Of a stretch of 64,000 nt of DNA, positions 16,185-25,207 are shown piece by piece (the first letter of the stretch is position 1; every line of letters starts with the position of its first letter). Position numbers and translations under genes: made by a program. The notes under the pieces are model-generated. The model ran no database searches. It had not been told where the DNA came from and saw only the letters and a program-made list of their open reading frames with translations. The stretch lies in contig CAZPDT010000007.1 in assembly GCA_964585545.1 (NCBI GenBank), forward strand, positions 1 through 64,000, in the 5' to 3' direction. Source of the DNA: Brumimicrobium sp964585545. Its GTDB lineage: Bacteria > Bacteroidota > Bacteroidia > Flavobacteriales_D > Crocinitomicaceae.

Positions 16185-17612
16185 TTAAGCATCTACCAGT
16201 TCTCCTTGCAAAGTGGCTGAAGTACATCCTGTAATTCGAACCATTGCGTATTCCCCAACCTTTTTATCTTTTTTATCGAAAATCACTTTATGGTTTCTAT
16301 CTGTTCTGCCCATCAATTGATCATCACACCGTTTGGACACAGATTCGATAAGCACCTCTTCTATCTTTCCAATTTGTTTCTTGTTGATTTCTTCACTGTG
16401 GATTTGTTGTAATGCAATAATTTCCTCCAATCTCTTCTGTTTATCTTCTTCGGAAACATCATCTTCGTATTTTCTATCGGCTAATGTTTTTGGCCTAACA
16501 GAATACTTGTACATATAAGCCGAGTCATATTGAACTTCTTTCATTAACGAAAGAGTATCTTGATGCTGTTCTTCTGTTTCGCCACAAAAACCTGATATTG
16601 TATCAGTAGAAACCCCACAATTTGGAATAATTCGATGAATGGCTTCTATTCTATTGAGGTACCATTCTCTTGTGTATCCTCTGTTCATTCGTTTTAAAAC
16701 CTCAGAGTTTCCAGATTGAACAGGCAAGTGAATATAATTGCATATATTTTTATAATCTCTAATGGCATAAAGAACGTCATCTGTCATGTCCTTTGGGTGA
16801 GAAGTTGAAAAACGAATACGCATATTTGGAAGGGCTTTAGCAACCAGTATTAACAATTCTGCAAAATTAGTTGTAGGCAATTCTTTATCTTTAATTTCAC
16901 CTTTACTGGTCATGTTCCAACGGTATGAATCAACATTTTGCCCCAACAAAGTAACTTCTCTATAACCATTGTCATAAAGGTTTTGACATTCTTTCAAGAT
17001 GGTTTGGGGCGATCTGCTTCTTTCTCGTCCTCTGGTAAAGGGAACAACACAAAAAGAACACATGTTATCGCAGCCACGGGTAATGCTTACAAATCCTGTA
17101 ACGCCATTTTTATCCAAACGAACAGGATTAATGTCGGCATAAGTTTCATCTCTTGAAAGCAAAACATTTACTGCTTTTTGCCCCCCTTCAACTTCTTCTA
17201 TTAACAAAGGTAAACTACGGTATGCGTCAGGTCCAGCAACCAAGTCAACGAGTTTTTCTTCCTCTAAGACCACTTTTTTCAAACGTTCAGCCATACATCC
17301 TAGCATGCCAATGATTAAACCTGGTTTTTGTTTTTTAATTTTATTGTATTGCGCCAATCGGTTGCGCACCCTTTGTTCAGCATTGTCTCTAACAGCACAT
17401 GTATTGATTAAAACAACATCGGCTTCATGAACATCTTGAGTTGTGGAGTATCCTTTATTTGCTAAAATTGATGCAACGACCTCGCTATCTGCAAAGTTCA
17501 TCGCACAACCATAGCTTTCCATATAAAGTTTTTTCTCGCCTTTTCCTCCCTCTATGTTTAATGCCTCCCCTTGTCGCTCTTCATCAAGGGTTTTTTCTAA
17601 TATATTTTTCAT
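16185..17612 (-). CDS. miaB: tRNA-2-methylthio-N6-dimethylallyladenosine synthase
   Basis: MiaB, 475 residues, is a radical-SAM methylthiotransferase that modifies A37 of tRNAs reading UNN codons. The N-terminal MTTase domain carries the three cluster cysteines in ESYGCAMNFADSE, LINTCAVRDNAEQR and GMLGCMAER. The radical-SAM motif is TRGCDNMCSFC (about 175-185), and a TRAM domain ends the protein (VLIESVSKR to VRITGCTSATLQGEL). About 28 extra residues precede the conserved core. It is the first gene of the run to secG and has a clear promoter. Confidence 0.97.
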   Translation of the reverse strand: MKNILEKTLDEERQGEALNIEGGKGEKKLYMESYGCAMNFADSEVVASILANKGYSTTQDVHEADVVLINTCAVRDNAEQRVRNRLAQYNKIKKQKPGLIIGMLGCMAERLKKVVLEEEKLVDLVAGPDAYRSLPLLIEEVEGGQKAVNVLLSRDETYADINPVRLDKNGVTGFVSITRGCDNMCSFCVVPFTRGRERSRSPQTILKECQNLYDNGYREVTLLGQNVDSYRWNMTSKGEIKDKELPTTNFAELLILVAKALPNMRIRFSTSHPKDMTDDVLYAIRDYKNICNYIHLPVQSGNSEVLKRMNRGYTREWYLNRIEAIHRIIPNCGVSTDTISGFCGETEEQHQDTLSLMKEVQYDSAYMYKYSVRPKTLADRKYEDDVSEEDKQKRLEEIIALQQIHSEEINKKQIGKIEEVLIESVSKRCDDQLMGRTDRNHKVIFDKKDKKVGEYAMVRITGCTSATLQGELVDA

Positions 17613-17643
17613 TGATAACTTTCTTTTTTTTTAGATGCAAAGG

Positions 17644-17674
17644 CAAAGATATTACTTCTTATCAATCTGTCAAA
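17644..17674 (-). promoter_or_regulatory. -33/-7 promoter of miaB
   Basis: On the minus strand TTTG (plus 17671-17674) and TATCTTTG (plus 17644-17651) are separated by 19 bases, an exact fit to the Bacteroidota promoter. It lies about 30 bases before the miaB start and probably drives the run to secG. Confidence 0.75.
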
Positions 17675-17739
17675 ATGTCAGCGCTCTATTTTTGTTAATA
17701 ACCAATAAAAAAGATATAACTCGCACTAGAATAGACAAC

Positions 17740-17782
17740 CATCTTTGGTAACATAAAATAGTTAACTCTAAACATTTTCAAG
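17740..17782 (+). repeat. Fragment of the dispersed repeat (GTAACATAAA module)
   Basis: CATCTTTGGTAACATAAAAT and the bases after it match the first module of the copies at 2131 and 9052 without the CGGGTTAA end. Confidence 0.5.
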
Positions 17783-17920
17783 CCTTATTTTGTTTAGAAA
17801 TTAAAGCAAGAAATTATAATGCTAAAGAATCAAATTTTAAAGAAAAGTTTGTATTTCGCATTAATTTAAGGTTATTTTGCAACCAAAATTTCTGGGGAAA
17901 AGCACTTAACTTGAACAATT

Positions 17921-20269
17921 ATGGCAAAAAATTTAGTAATCGTAGAGTCACCTGCAAAGGCTAAAACAATAGAAGGCTATTTAGGAAAAGATTTTAAAGT
18001 AATGTCCAGCTACGGTCATGTTAGAGATCTTGCAAAAAAAGGAACTGCAATTGATATTGAAAATAATTTTAAACCAAAATATGTAATTAGTCCCGATAAG
18101 AAGGCCTTGATTACAGAACTAAAAAAAGCAGTTAAGTCAGCAGAAAAAGTTTGGTTAGCAACAGATGAAGACCGTGAAGGAGAAGCGATATCATGGCATT
18201 TATATGAGGCTTTGAAGTTAAAGGATAAAGAAACCCACCGCATCACCTTCAATGAGATTACGAAAAGTGCCGTACAAGGAGCGATAAACGCACCAAGATC
18301 AATCAATCAAGAGTTGGTAAATGCACAGCAAGCCCGACGGGTATTAGACCGTTTGGTTGGGTTTGAGTTATCTCCGGTTTTATGGAGAAAGGTAAAACCC
18401 AGTTTGTCCGCTGGCAGGGTGCAATCCGTTGCCGTTCGCTTATTGGTGGAGAGGGAACGCGAAATAACCAAGTTTGAGCCGAAGAATTATTTTCGTGTAG
18501 TTGGTAATTTTGTAGAAGGGAACAATACGATTTCGGCTACGCTAGCAAATAATATCGATACTGAAAAAGAAGTAGAATCATTTCTTAAAGATTGTTCGAA
18601 GGCACAATTTAACGTTGCGGAAGTAACAAAAAAGCCAGGTAAAAGAAACCCTAGTGCTCCTTTTACCACTTCAACATTGCAGCAAGAAGCCAGTTTAAAA
18701 CTTGGTTTTAATGTTTCTCGCACAATGAGAGTAGCCCAAAATTTATATGAAGCGGGATTGATTACCTACATGAGAACAGACAGTGTCAACTTTTCAGACA
18801 CTGCTATTGAAGGCGCAAAAGAAGCTATTGTTCAAGAATATGGTGCAGCATACAGCAATCCTAAACGGTATAAAGTAAAAAGTAAGGGTGCTCAAGAAGC
18901 TCACGAAGCCATTCGTCCAACTAATTTCTCGACATCCACTACAAATAAAGGAAGTGATGAAAATCGCTTATATGATTTAATTTGGAAACGTTCAATTGCT
19001 TCGCAAATGAGTCCAGCTAAGTTGGAAAGAACAACCATTAAAATTAGTGGATCTTCAATTTCAGAATTTTTTGTTGCGAAAGGGGAGGTCATAAAATTTG
19101 ATGGTTTCTTGAAGGTTTATTTAGAATCAAAATTGGATGACGATGATGAAGATAAAACTTTAGAGGGGATGCTTCCAGATGTTAAGGAAGGAGCGGCAAT
19201 GGACATGGAAGATATTATTGCGAAAGAAAGGTTTACCAAGGCGCCTCCAAGATTTGTAGAGGCCTCTTTGGTGAAAAAGTTAGAAGAATTAGGTATTGGT
19301 AGACCTTCTACTTATGCACCAACAATTTCTACAATCCAAAAACGAGGGTATGTCGAGCGTATTGAGCATGAGGGTACAGAAAGAAAATACAGAATATATA
19401 CTTTGGATGCAAATGGTGTACACAAAGAAGAGGTTACTGAGATAACAGGAAGAGACAGGAATAAACTCACTCCAACAGATATTGGAATGGTGGTTACAGA
19501 CTTCTTAATTGAACATTTTGGAGATATTCTAGACTATAATTTCACGGCTGAAGTAGAACGTGAATTTGATGAAATTGCAAAAGGGTTAAAAGAATGGACA
19601 GAAATGATTCGTCGTTTTTATGATCCATTCCATTCTACTGTGGAAGATACTATAGAAAACTCTGAGCGTGCATCAGGTGAGCGCTATTTAGGGGAAGACC
19701 CTAAAACAGGAGAGAAGGTAATTGTACGTATTGGTCGTTACGGGCCTATGGCTCAGATTGGAGAGACAGATGGTGATAAAAAAGCCAGATTTGCCAGTCT
19801 AAGGCACCATCAATCCATTGAGACCATAACATTTGAAGAGGCAATGGAATTGTTTAAGTTACCACGTGAGTTGGGTGAATTTGAAGGTAAAGTGGTTAAA
19901 GCAAATGTAGGAAGATACGGTCCGTATATACAGCACGATAATAAATTCGTTTCTTTAAAAGAGGACGACCCTATGGAAGTTGGATTGGATAGAGCAATCG
20001 AATTGATTAAGGAAAAAAGAATCGAAGATGAAAAGAAAATCATTAAGACATTTCCTGAAGACGAAAGTATGGTGCTTCTCCATGGAAGGTGGGGGCCATA
20101 CCTTAAAATCGGTAAAAAGAACTATAAGCTCCCCAAAGAAATCAAGGAGGATGAAGTAAAACAGTTAAGCTATAAAGAATGTGTCGAGATTTCAGAAAAT
20201 CAACCTAAGAAGAAAGGAAAAAAGAAGAAAACTTCGACAAAAAAGAAATCTGCGAGCAAGAAAAAGTAG
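17921..20269 (+). CDS. topA: DNA topoisomerase I (type IA)
   Basis: TopA, 782 residues, relaxes negative supercoils. The Toprim domain opens the protein (VIVESPAKAKTIEGYLG, WLATDEDREGEAISWHL). The active-site tyrosine is in GLITYMRTDS at about residue 283, with QEAHEAIRPT and ELGIGRPSTYAPTIS also present. The C-terminus has two topoisomerase repeat units (RIGRYGPMAQIG, NVGRYGPYIQHD, HGRWGPYLKIG) without obvious zinc-finger cysteines and ends in a lysine-rich tail (KKKGKKKKTSTKKKSASKKK), probably a nonspecific DNA-binding extension. Confidence 0.98.
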   Translation: MAKNLVIVESPAKAKTIEGYLGKDFKVMSSYGHVRDLAKKGTAIDIENNFKPKYVISPDKKALITELKKAVKSAEKVWLATDEDREGEAISWHLYEALKLKDKETHRITFNEITKSAVQGAINAPRSINQELVNAQQARRVLDRLVGFELSPVLWRKVKPSLSAGRVQSVAVRLLVEREREITKFEPKNYFRVVGNFVEGNNTISATLANNIDTEKEVESFLKDCSKAQFNVAEVTKKPGKRNPSAPFTTSTLQQEASLKLGFNVSRTMRVAQNLYEAGLITYMRTDSVNFSDTAIEGAKEAIVQEYGAAYSNPKRYKVKSKGAQEAHEAIRPTNFSTSTTNKGSDENRLYDLIWKRSIASQMSPAKLERTTIKISGSSISEFFVAKGEVIKFDGFLKVYLESKLDDDDEDKTLEGMLPDVKEGAAMDMEDIIAKERFTKAPPRFVEASLVKKLEELGIGRPSTYAPTISTIQKRGYVERIEHEGTERKYRIYTLDANGVHKEEVTEITGRDRNKLTPTDIGMVVTDFLIEHFGDILDYNFTAEVEREFDEIAKGLKEWTEMIRRFYDPFHSTVEDTIENSERASGERYLGEDPKTGEKVIVRIGRYGPMAQIGETDGDKKARFASLRHHQSIETITFEEAMELFKLPRELGEFEGKVVKANVGRYGPYIQHDNKFVSLKEDDPMEVGLDRAIELIKEKRIEDEKKIIKTFPEDESMVLLHGRWGPYLKIGKKNYKLPKEIKEDEVKQLSYKECVEISENQPKKKGKKKKTSTKKKSASKKK

Positions 20270-20332
20270 TTATTGACAATTTAATATGTATTTCTTTTTA
20301 ATTCGTAGGCACAACAACAAGCGATCAGTTCT

Positions 20333-20340
20333 TATATTTG
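20333..20340 (+). promoter_or_regulatory. -7 promoter element of the arginase-fold gene
   Basis: TATATTTG ends 15 bases before the ATG at 20356 and overlaps the alternative TTG start at 20338, which makes that upstream start unlikely. No good -33 element was seen. Confidence 0.45.
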
Positions 20341-20355
20341 TTGAAAATCGATAAG

Positions 20356-21510
20356 ATGAAAGACATCTCCATTTATTTTCAAAGCATAGCTATAGCCAAA
20401 TCATTCGAAAAAGAAATGTTGGGTGAGTTTATTCAACCCTACACTAATGACGAATTTCCTGAATTAGAAAAAAAGGGAGTGGCTATCTTTGAAGTTCCAG
20501 AATACAGAAATCACAGTGAAAAAATAACCGGTCATTTTAAAAATGATTTCAGGACGCATCTTTATAATTTATATCAAGGATTCAATTGGGAGCATTCCTT
20601 TTACGATTTAGGTACAATTCAACCAGGAGAAAAAATTGAAGACACCTACCATGCCATCAATACAGTTTGTCAGGAATTGATAAAAAAAGACATCATTCCT
20701 ATAGTTATTGGAGGGACTCAAGATTTAACCAAAGCCATTTATAATGCTTATGAAGGATTGGAACAATTTGTTAATCTTACCACAGTCGATAATAAATTAG
20801 ATTTAGGAAGTGTTGATAAAAACCTTTCCCACGATGGATGGTTAAGTCATGTTGTTTTACATAAACCTTGCTATTTATTTAACTATACCAATATTGGAGC
20901 GCAATCTCACTATATACCCAATAAGACACGGGATTTATTTAATGCCCTTTATTTTGATGTGTGTAGATTAGGAGAAGTAAATGAATCGGTAAGGATCACG
21001 GAGCCTTTTATGAGAAATACAGATGTTTTGAGTGTCGATCTAGAGAGTCTACGCGCCAGTGATTTGCAAAACAACAATTATACGGCTCCCAATGGATTGT
21101 TTGCGAATGAAACTTGTCAATTGTTAAGGTATGCAGGAATAAGCGATAAGTTATCGAGCATAGGGATTTTTAATTATTACAGCAATGGGCATCATGTGAC
21201 TGATGAGCTGGTTGCGCAATTGATATGGTATTTTAATGAAGGTTATGCAAATCGAAAAGGAGATTTTCCATTGGGCAGCAAAAAAGCATACACAAAATTC
21301 TGGGTATATATGGAAGACCTAAAAGAAGAAATCTTATTTTATAAAAGTAACCAGTCGAATCGTTGGTGGATAGAAGTGCCCTATCCCGATTCTAAGGCGT
21401 CTAAATATATGCGTCATCAAATGGTTCCTTGTAGTTATGAAACCTATAAAGAAACTATGAAAGGAAATATCCCCAATCTATGGTGGAAAACTTATCAGAA
21501 ATTGGTTTAA
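20356..21510 (+). CDS. Arginase/formimidoylglutamase-fold protein with altered metal site
   Basis: A 384-residue protein of the ureohydrolase fold. The three metal motifs can be placed but differ from active enzymes: GGTH/GGDH is GGTQ (Gln122), DAHxD is DNKLD (145-149, Lys where His is expected), and SxDxD is SVDLE (226-230, Glu for Asp). An ordinary dinuclear manganese hydrolase is therefore doubtful although the fold looks intact. It lies between topA and porP, 173 bases upstream of the latter. I recall arginase-like genes in this position in Flavobacteriia, which would imply a conserved link to the secretion locus. Automatic labels such as formimidoylglutamase should be treated with caution. 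Confidence 0.75.
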   Translation: MKDISIYFQSIAIAKSFEKEMLGEFIQPYTNDEFPELEKKGVAIFEVPEYRNHSEKITGHFKNDFRTHLYNLYQGFNWEHSFYDLGTIQPGEKIEDTYHAINTVCQELIKKDIIPIVIGGTQDLTKAIYNAYEGLEQFVNLTTVDNKLDLGSVDKNLSHDGWLSHVVLHKPCYLFNYTNIGAQSHYIPNKTRDLFNALYFDVCRLGEVNESVRITEPFMRNTDVLSVDLESLRASDLQNNNYTAPNGLFANETCQLLRYAGISDKLSSIGIFNYYSNGHHVTDELVAQLIWYFNEGYANRKGDFPLGSKKAYTKFWVYMEDLKEEILFYKSNQSNRWWIEVPYPDSKASKYMRHQMVPCSYETYKETMKGNIPNLWWKTYQKLV

Positions 21511-21649
21511 ATTTGAATACATTTTACAAGTAAGTGCCCCATTTGGGAAATGGTGTTTCAGAAAAAAAAAATATTAATTCGCATTTTTTTATTTCGTTTT
21601 TACAAATTTTTAACTAATTTAGTCGACTAACGTAATGCTGTAAAGTGAT

Positions 21650-21657
21650 TATATTTG
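21650..21657 (+). promoter_or_regulatory. -7 promoter element of porP/gld operon
   Basis: TATATTTG lies 26 bases before the porP ATG in a 173-base gap after the arginase-fold gene. No convincing -33 partner was seen. It would be the main promoter for porP and the genes to gldN. Confidence 0.45.
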
Positions 21658-21683
21658 CGTAAATAATTGAAAAGTAACTATAT

Positions 21684-22610
21684 ATGAAGAAACTTTTACT
21701 TGTTTTGTTTGTGTTGTCAACCGGAGTATTTTATTCTTATGGACAACAAGATATGCTTTTGACTCATTTTATCTTTAATAAAATGGGGGTGAATCCAGGA
21801 GCAACTGGAGTAGAATTAAACCATGAAGTTTGTGCAACTGCAATTTACAGAAATCAATGGGATAAAGTTAACGGTGCTCCAAACTCACTTTTGGTAAATG
21901 CTGAGGCGGATTTATCGCGTTATTTTCCAAGTGCAGCGGGAATTTCTTTTTACCATGATGCCATTGGATTTTCACGTCAAAATAATTTCACGTTAAATTA
22001 TGCTTATCATTTCTCTTTTATGAACGGTAAATTAGGAATAGGTGCCGCACTGGGTATGGTCAGTTATGGGATGCAACCAGAATGGGTGACGCCAGATGGT
22101 AATCCCTATGATAAATCCCTACCAACCTCTGCGTCTCAAGCAAATTTTGACGCCAACTTTGGTGTATATTATAAATCGTATGATGGCTGGTATGCAGGTT
22201 TGTCAACCACTCATATTCCTGCGATGCAACTGAAAGACTTAAACTTTAACGTGGCTAGACATTATTATGTAATGGGAGGTTATAGATTGAATAAGGCATT
22301 TGGAGTTGATCAATTGGATTTGGAAGCAAATGCTTTAATTAGAACAGATTTTAAATTAATGAGTGCCGACATTAATGTGAGAGCGATATGGGACGACTTT
22401 ATTTATGCAGGACTTACTTATAGGACATTTGATGCACTTGCAATAATGGCGGGTGTAAAATGGAACTCATTTGTGTTAGGTTATTCCTACGATCTTTCTT
22501 TAAATAGACTTTCAGACATTTCTACAGGATCACATGAAATTTTATTGAAGTATTGTTTCCCATTGCCTCCAATTCCAATTACGAAGGCAAGAAATCCAAG
22601 GTATTTGTAA
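21684..22610 (+). CDS. porP: PorP/SprF family T9SS outer-membrane protein
   Basis: A 308-residue outer-membrane protein of the PorP/SprF family. A signal peptide (to about residue 20) is followed by the family opening QQDMLLTHFIFNKMGVNPGATG and YRNQWDKVNGAPNSLLVNAEADL. Alternating beta strands continue to the C-terminus. Family members attach or partner with specific T9SS substrates and are commonly encoded upstream of gldK/porK. It precedes gldK by 107 bases and shares its direction with gldKLMN. Confidence 0.93.
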   Translation: MKKLLLVLFVLSTGVFYSYGQQDMLLTHFIFNKMGVNPGATGVELNHEVCATAIYRNQWDKVNGAPNSLLVNAEADLSRYFPSAAGISFYHDAIGFSRQNNFTLNYAYHFSFMNGKLGIGAALGMVSYGMQPEWVTPDGNPYDKSLPTSASQANFDANFGVYYKSYDGWYAGLSTTHIPAMQLKDLNFNVARHYYVMGGYRLNKAFGVDQLDLEANALIRTDFKLMSADINVRAIWDDFIYAGLTYRTFDALAIMAGVKWNSFVLGYSYDLSLNRLSDISTGSHEILLKYCFPLPPIPITKARNPRYL

Positions 22611-22717
22611 GAACATTGAAAAAAAATGTAACTATTTAAGACACGTTTCCGTTATAGTAGTCCATAAAGAAGTATAGGTATTAAAAGTATTTGTGGAACG
22701 GAAAGTTAAAACGAGGT

Positions 22718-24265
22718 ATGATGAAAAAATTATTAATTATTGGTTTAGTCAGTTTATTTCTTGTTTCTTGTAATACAAGAACAGGGTACTTAACTGGAGT
22801 ACAGGGCAGACAGGTATATTATCCTGAAATTCCATTAGGAATGGTTTATATCCCTTCTGGTTCTTTTACAATGGGACAGAATGATCAAGATGTGCCCTTT
22901 ATGCATCAGACAAATGCAAAAACTGTTTCAATCCAAGCATTCTACATGGATCAAACGGAAATTACTAATAATGAGTACCGCCAATTTGTTTATTGGGTAA
23001 AAGACTCTATTGCACGCCGTATGATTTATCTGAACTTAGAAGAAGATGAGGAAGCTGACCGGTATATTAATTATAGAGATGAGTACTATGATGAAGGAAT
23101 CATGGAATGGGTAGAATATGAGTCGAGCGACCGTTTTGAGAATGTTGATAAATTTTCTTTAAACTGGGATCGATCTTTCTCTTATGATGATCCCGACTTG
23201 GTGCCTTTGTTGTCGGAAATGTATTATCCACAACCACAGCGTTTTTATAAACGAAAACAAATTGACACTCGGAAATTGAACTTTAAATACTATTGGATTG
23301 ATATCGTTGAAGCGGCTAGAAAAGGTAAAATAAACATTATAAAAGATGGTTATGATAACCAAGGCAGAAAAATGGATCCAAAGCACCGTACACTTCGTAC
23401 ACCAAAGCATCCATTTACAAAAGAGCCTCAAGGACAAGATAAAGACATGGGGGTTCCCAATAAATTGGGGCAGAACAACGCAATCCGTGGACACGAGAAC
23501 AGACAGCGTTTTATCATTGATGAAACCATTAATGTGTATCCAGATACATTGTGTTGGGTAAGAGATTTTACCTATTCATTTAATGACCCAATGACAAATA
23601 TGTATTTCTGGCATCCGGCTTATGATAACTACCCAGTAGTTGGGATAACTTGGAGACAAGCGAGAGCATTTAATGTGTGGAGAACACAACTCTTAAACAA
23701 TTGGCTAATGTCAATGGGAGAACTTTATGTAAATGATTTTCGTTTGCCTACAGAAGCAGAATGGGAGAGAGCTGCTAGAGGTGATTTAGAATTGTCTCAA
23801 TACCCATGGGGTGGTCCTTATATTAGAAACTCATCAGGATGTTTTCTAGGAAACTTTAAGCCAATGAGGGGACGTTATTTTGATGATGGAGGTTTCCATA
23901 CTGTAAAAGCATATTCATACAACCCAAATGGTTGGGGACTGTATTGTATGGCTGGAAATGTTGCAGAATGGTGTGAAACGGCTTATGATGAATCCAACTA
24001 TGCGTTTGAACATGATTTGAATCCAGAATACCGCTATAACGCAATGGACTGGGATCCCCCAGCAATGAAACGTAAGGTTATTCGTGGAGGTTCATGGAAA
24101 GATATAGGTTTCTACCTTCAAAATGGTACACGAACTTATGAGTACTCAGATACTGCAAAATCATACATTGGATTTAGATCAGTAGCGACGCACTTAGGTC
24201 GTGGAGGAAAAGATTTTTCAAAAGAAGGAGGAGAAGAATTAAGTCAAGATCTTCAATTGAGATAA
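22718..24265 (+). CDS. gldK: T9SS ring lipoprotein GldK (PorK)
   Basis: GldK, 515 residues, is an outer-membrane lipoprotein that forms the periplasmic ring of the type IX secretion system with GldN. The signal peptide ends in a lipobox (SLFLVSC). The body is a formylglycine-generating-enzyme-like fold: GMVYIPSGSFTMGQNDQD, the QTEITNNEYRQFVYW segment, LPTEAEWERAARG, GNVAEWCETAYD and VIRGGSWKD. The start is taken at the ATG-ATG pair (22718/22721) before the signal peptide, with a GAGG just upstream; a TTG at 22691 would add nine residues. It is followed by gldL after 54 bases. Confidence 0.97.
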   Translation: MMKKLLIIGLVSLFLVSCNTRTGYLTGVQGRQVYYPEIPLGMVYIPSGSFTMGQNDQDVPFMHQTNAKTVSIQAFYMDQTEITNNEYRQFVYWVKDSIARRMIYLNLEEDEEADRYINYRDEYYDEGIMEWVEYESSDRFENVDKFSLNWDRSFSYDDPDLVPLLSEMYYPQPQRFYKRKQIDTRKLNFKYYWIDIVEAARKGKINIIKDGYDNQGRKMDPKHRTLRTPKHPFTKEPQGQDKDMGVPNKLGQNNAIRGHENRQRFIIDETINVYPDTLCWVRDFTYSFNDPMTNMYFWHPAYDNYPVVGITWRQARAFNVWRTQLLNNWLMSMGELYVNDFRLPTEAEWERAARGDLELSQYPWGGPYIRNSSGCFLGNFKPMRGRYFDDGGFHTVKAYSYNPNGWGLYCMAGNVAEWCETAYDESNYAFEHDLNPEYRYNAMDWDPPAMKRKVIRGGSWKDIGFYLQNGTRTYEYSDTAKSYIGFRSVATHLGRGGKDFSKEGGEELSQDLQLR

Positions 24266-24319
24266 TTTAAAAACAAATAAAACAAACAAATAAATCGTTA
24301 AACCTTAAAAATTAAAACT

Positions 24320-25141
24320 ATGGGAATCAATGAAATCGTCCAAGGAAAGAAGTTTAAAAACTTTATGTCAAAACTATATGGTTTTGGAGCATCTGTTGTA
24401 ATTCTTGGAGCACTATTTAAAATTCAGCACTACAAAGGTGCAGAAATCATGCTTATCGCAGGACTGGGTACTGAGGCAATAATCTTCTTCTTTTCTGCTT
24501 TCGAACCGCCTCATCAAGATCCAAACTGGGAGTTGGTTTATCCTGAACTTGCTACAGGAGAGATTGACGAAGAAGCTCAAGAAGCTAGAGGCTCAGGAAA
24601 GGGTGGTGGCGGAGGAATTACCGCGGAGTTAGATAAAATGCTGGAAGAAGCACAAATCGATAGTCAATTGCTCGAAAGATTGGGTGAAGGCATGAAACAT
24701 CTAGGAGATAATGCTGCTCAATTGAAAGAAGTTTCTTCTGCCGCTGGAGCAACGGGCGCTTATGTTGAAAGTTTACAAGCTGCATCAGAAAAAGTAGCAA
24801 CACTATCAGATTCTTACGAAAGAGCTTCTGTAGCTATTACAGGAATGACTTCTGCAACTCAAGAAGGAGAATCCTTTGGAGAGCAAATGCAAAAAGTATC
24901 TAAGAATCTTGCTGCATTAAACAATGTATATGAATTACAATTAAAAGGATCATCTGCTCACTTAGAAGCGACTGAAAAGTTCCAGGCTCAAGTGACTGAT
25001 ATGATGCAAAACCTTTCTGACTCTGTAGAAGATACAAGATTATATAAAGAGAATATGTCTATGCTGTCTAAAAATCTGACAGATTTAAATAGCATTTATG
25101 GAAATATGTTGAAAGCCATGACGGTTAGAAACGATGCTTAA
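24320..25141 (+). CDS. gldL: T9SS inner-membrane motor protein GldL (PorL)
   Basis: GldL, 273 residues, forms with GldM the proton-driven rotary motor of T9SS and gliding. Two membrane helices lie at about 18-35 (YGFGASVVILGALFKI) and 42-60 (AEIMLIAGLGTEAIIFFF), followed by FEPPHQDPNWELVYPEL typical of the family. A glycine-rich linker (GSGKGGGGG) leads to a long cytoplasmic helical/coiled-coil tail. It is placed directly before gldM. Confidence 0.97.
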   Translation: MGINEIVQGKKFKNFMSKLYGFGASVVILGALFKIQHYKGAEIMLIAGLGTEAIIFFFSAFEPPHQDPNWELVYPELATGEIDEEAQEARGSGKGGGGGITAELDKMLEEAQIDSQLLERLGEGMKHLGDNAAQLKEVSSAAGATGAYVESLQAASEKVATLSDSYERASVAITGMTSATQEGESFGEQMQKVSKNLAALNNVYELQLKGSSAHLEATEKFQAQVTDMMQNLSDSVEDTRLYKENMSMLSKNLTDLNSIYGNMLKAMTVRNDA

Positions 25142-25207
25142 GAGGAACTCTTAAATGTTGTTCTATAGGTAAATTAATATTATAATCATTAATAAATTTA
25201 ATTTAAG

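Larger units (their letters stand above)
17613..17920. other. Divergent spacer between miaB and topA
   Basis: This 308-base gap holds the miaB promoter and a fragment of the dispersed repeat at 17740-17782. No clear -33/-7 pair was found for topA. Confidence 0.5.

Noticed and set aside
17667..17681. Apparent palindrome CTGTCAAAATGTCAG at the miaB promoter
   Set aside because: The halves are direct repeats of TGTCA, not inverted, and they overlap the -33 element.
20338..20355. Upstream TTG start for the arginase-fold gene
   Set aside because: The TTG is part of the -7 promoter motif TATATTTG, so it is unlikely to be in the mRNA.
21539..21553. CCATTT-GGG-AAATGG hairpin before porP as a regulatory RNA
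   Set aside because: The stem is only six base pairs, lacks a T run, and lies upstream of the likely transcription start.
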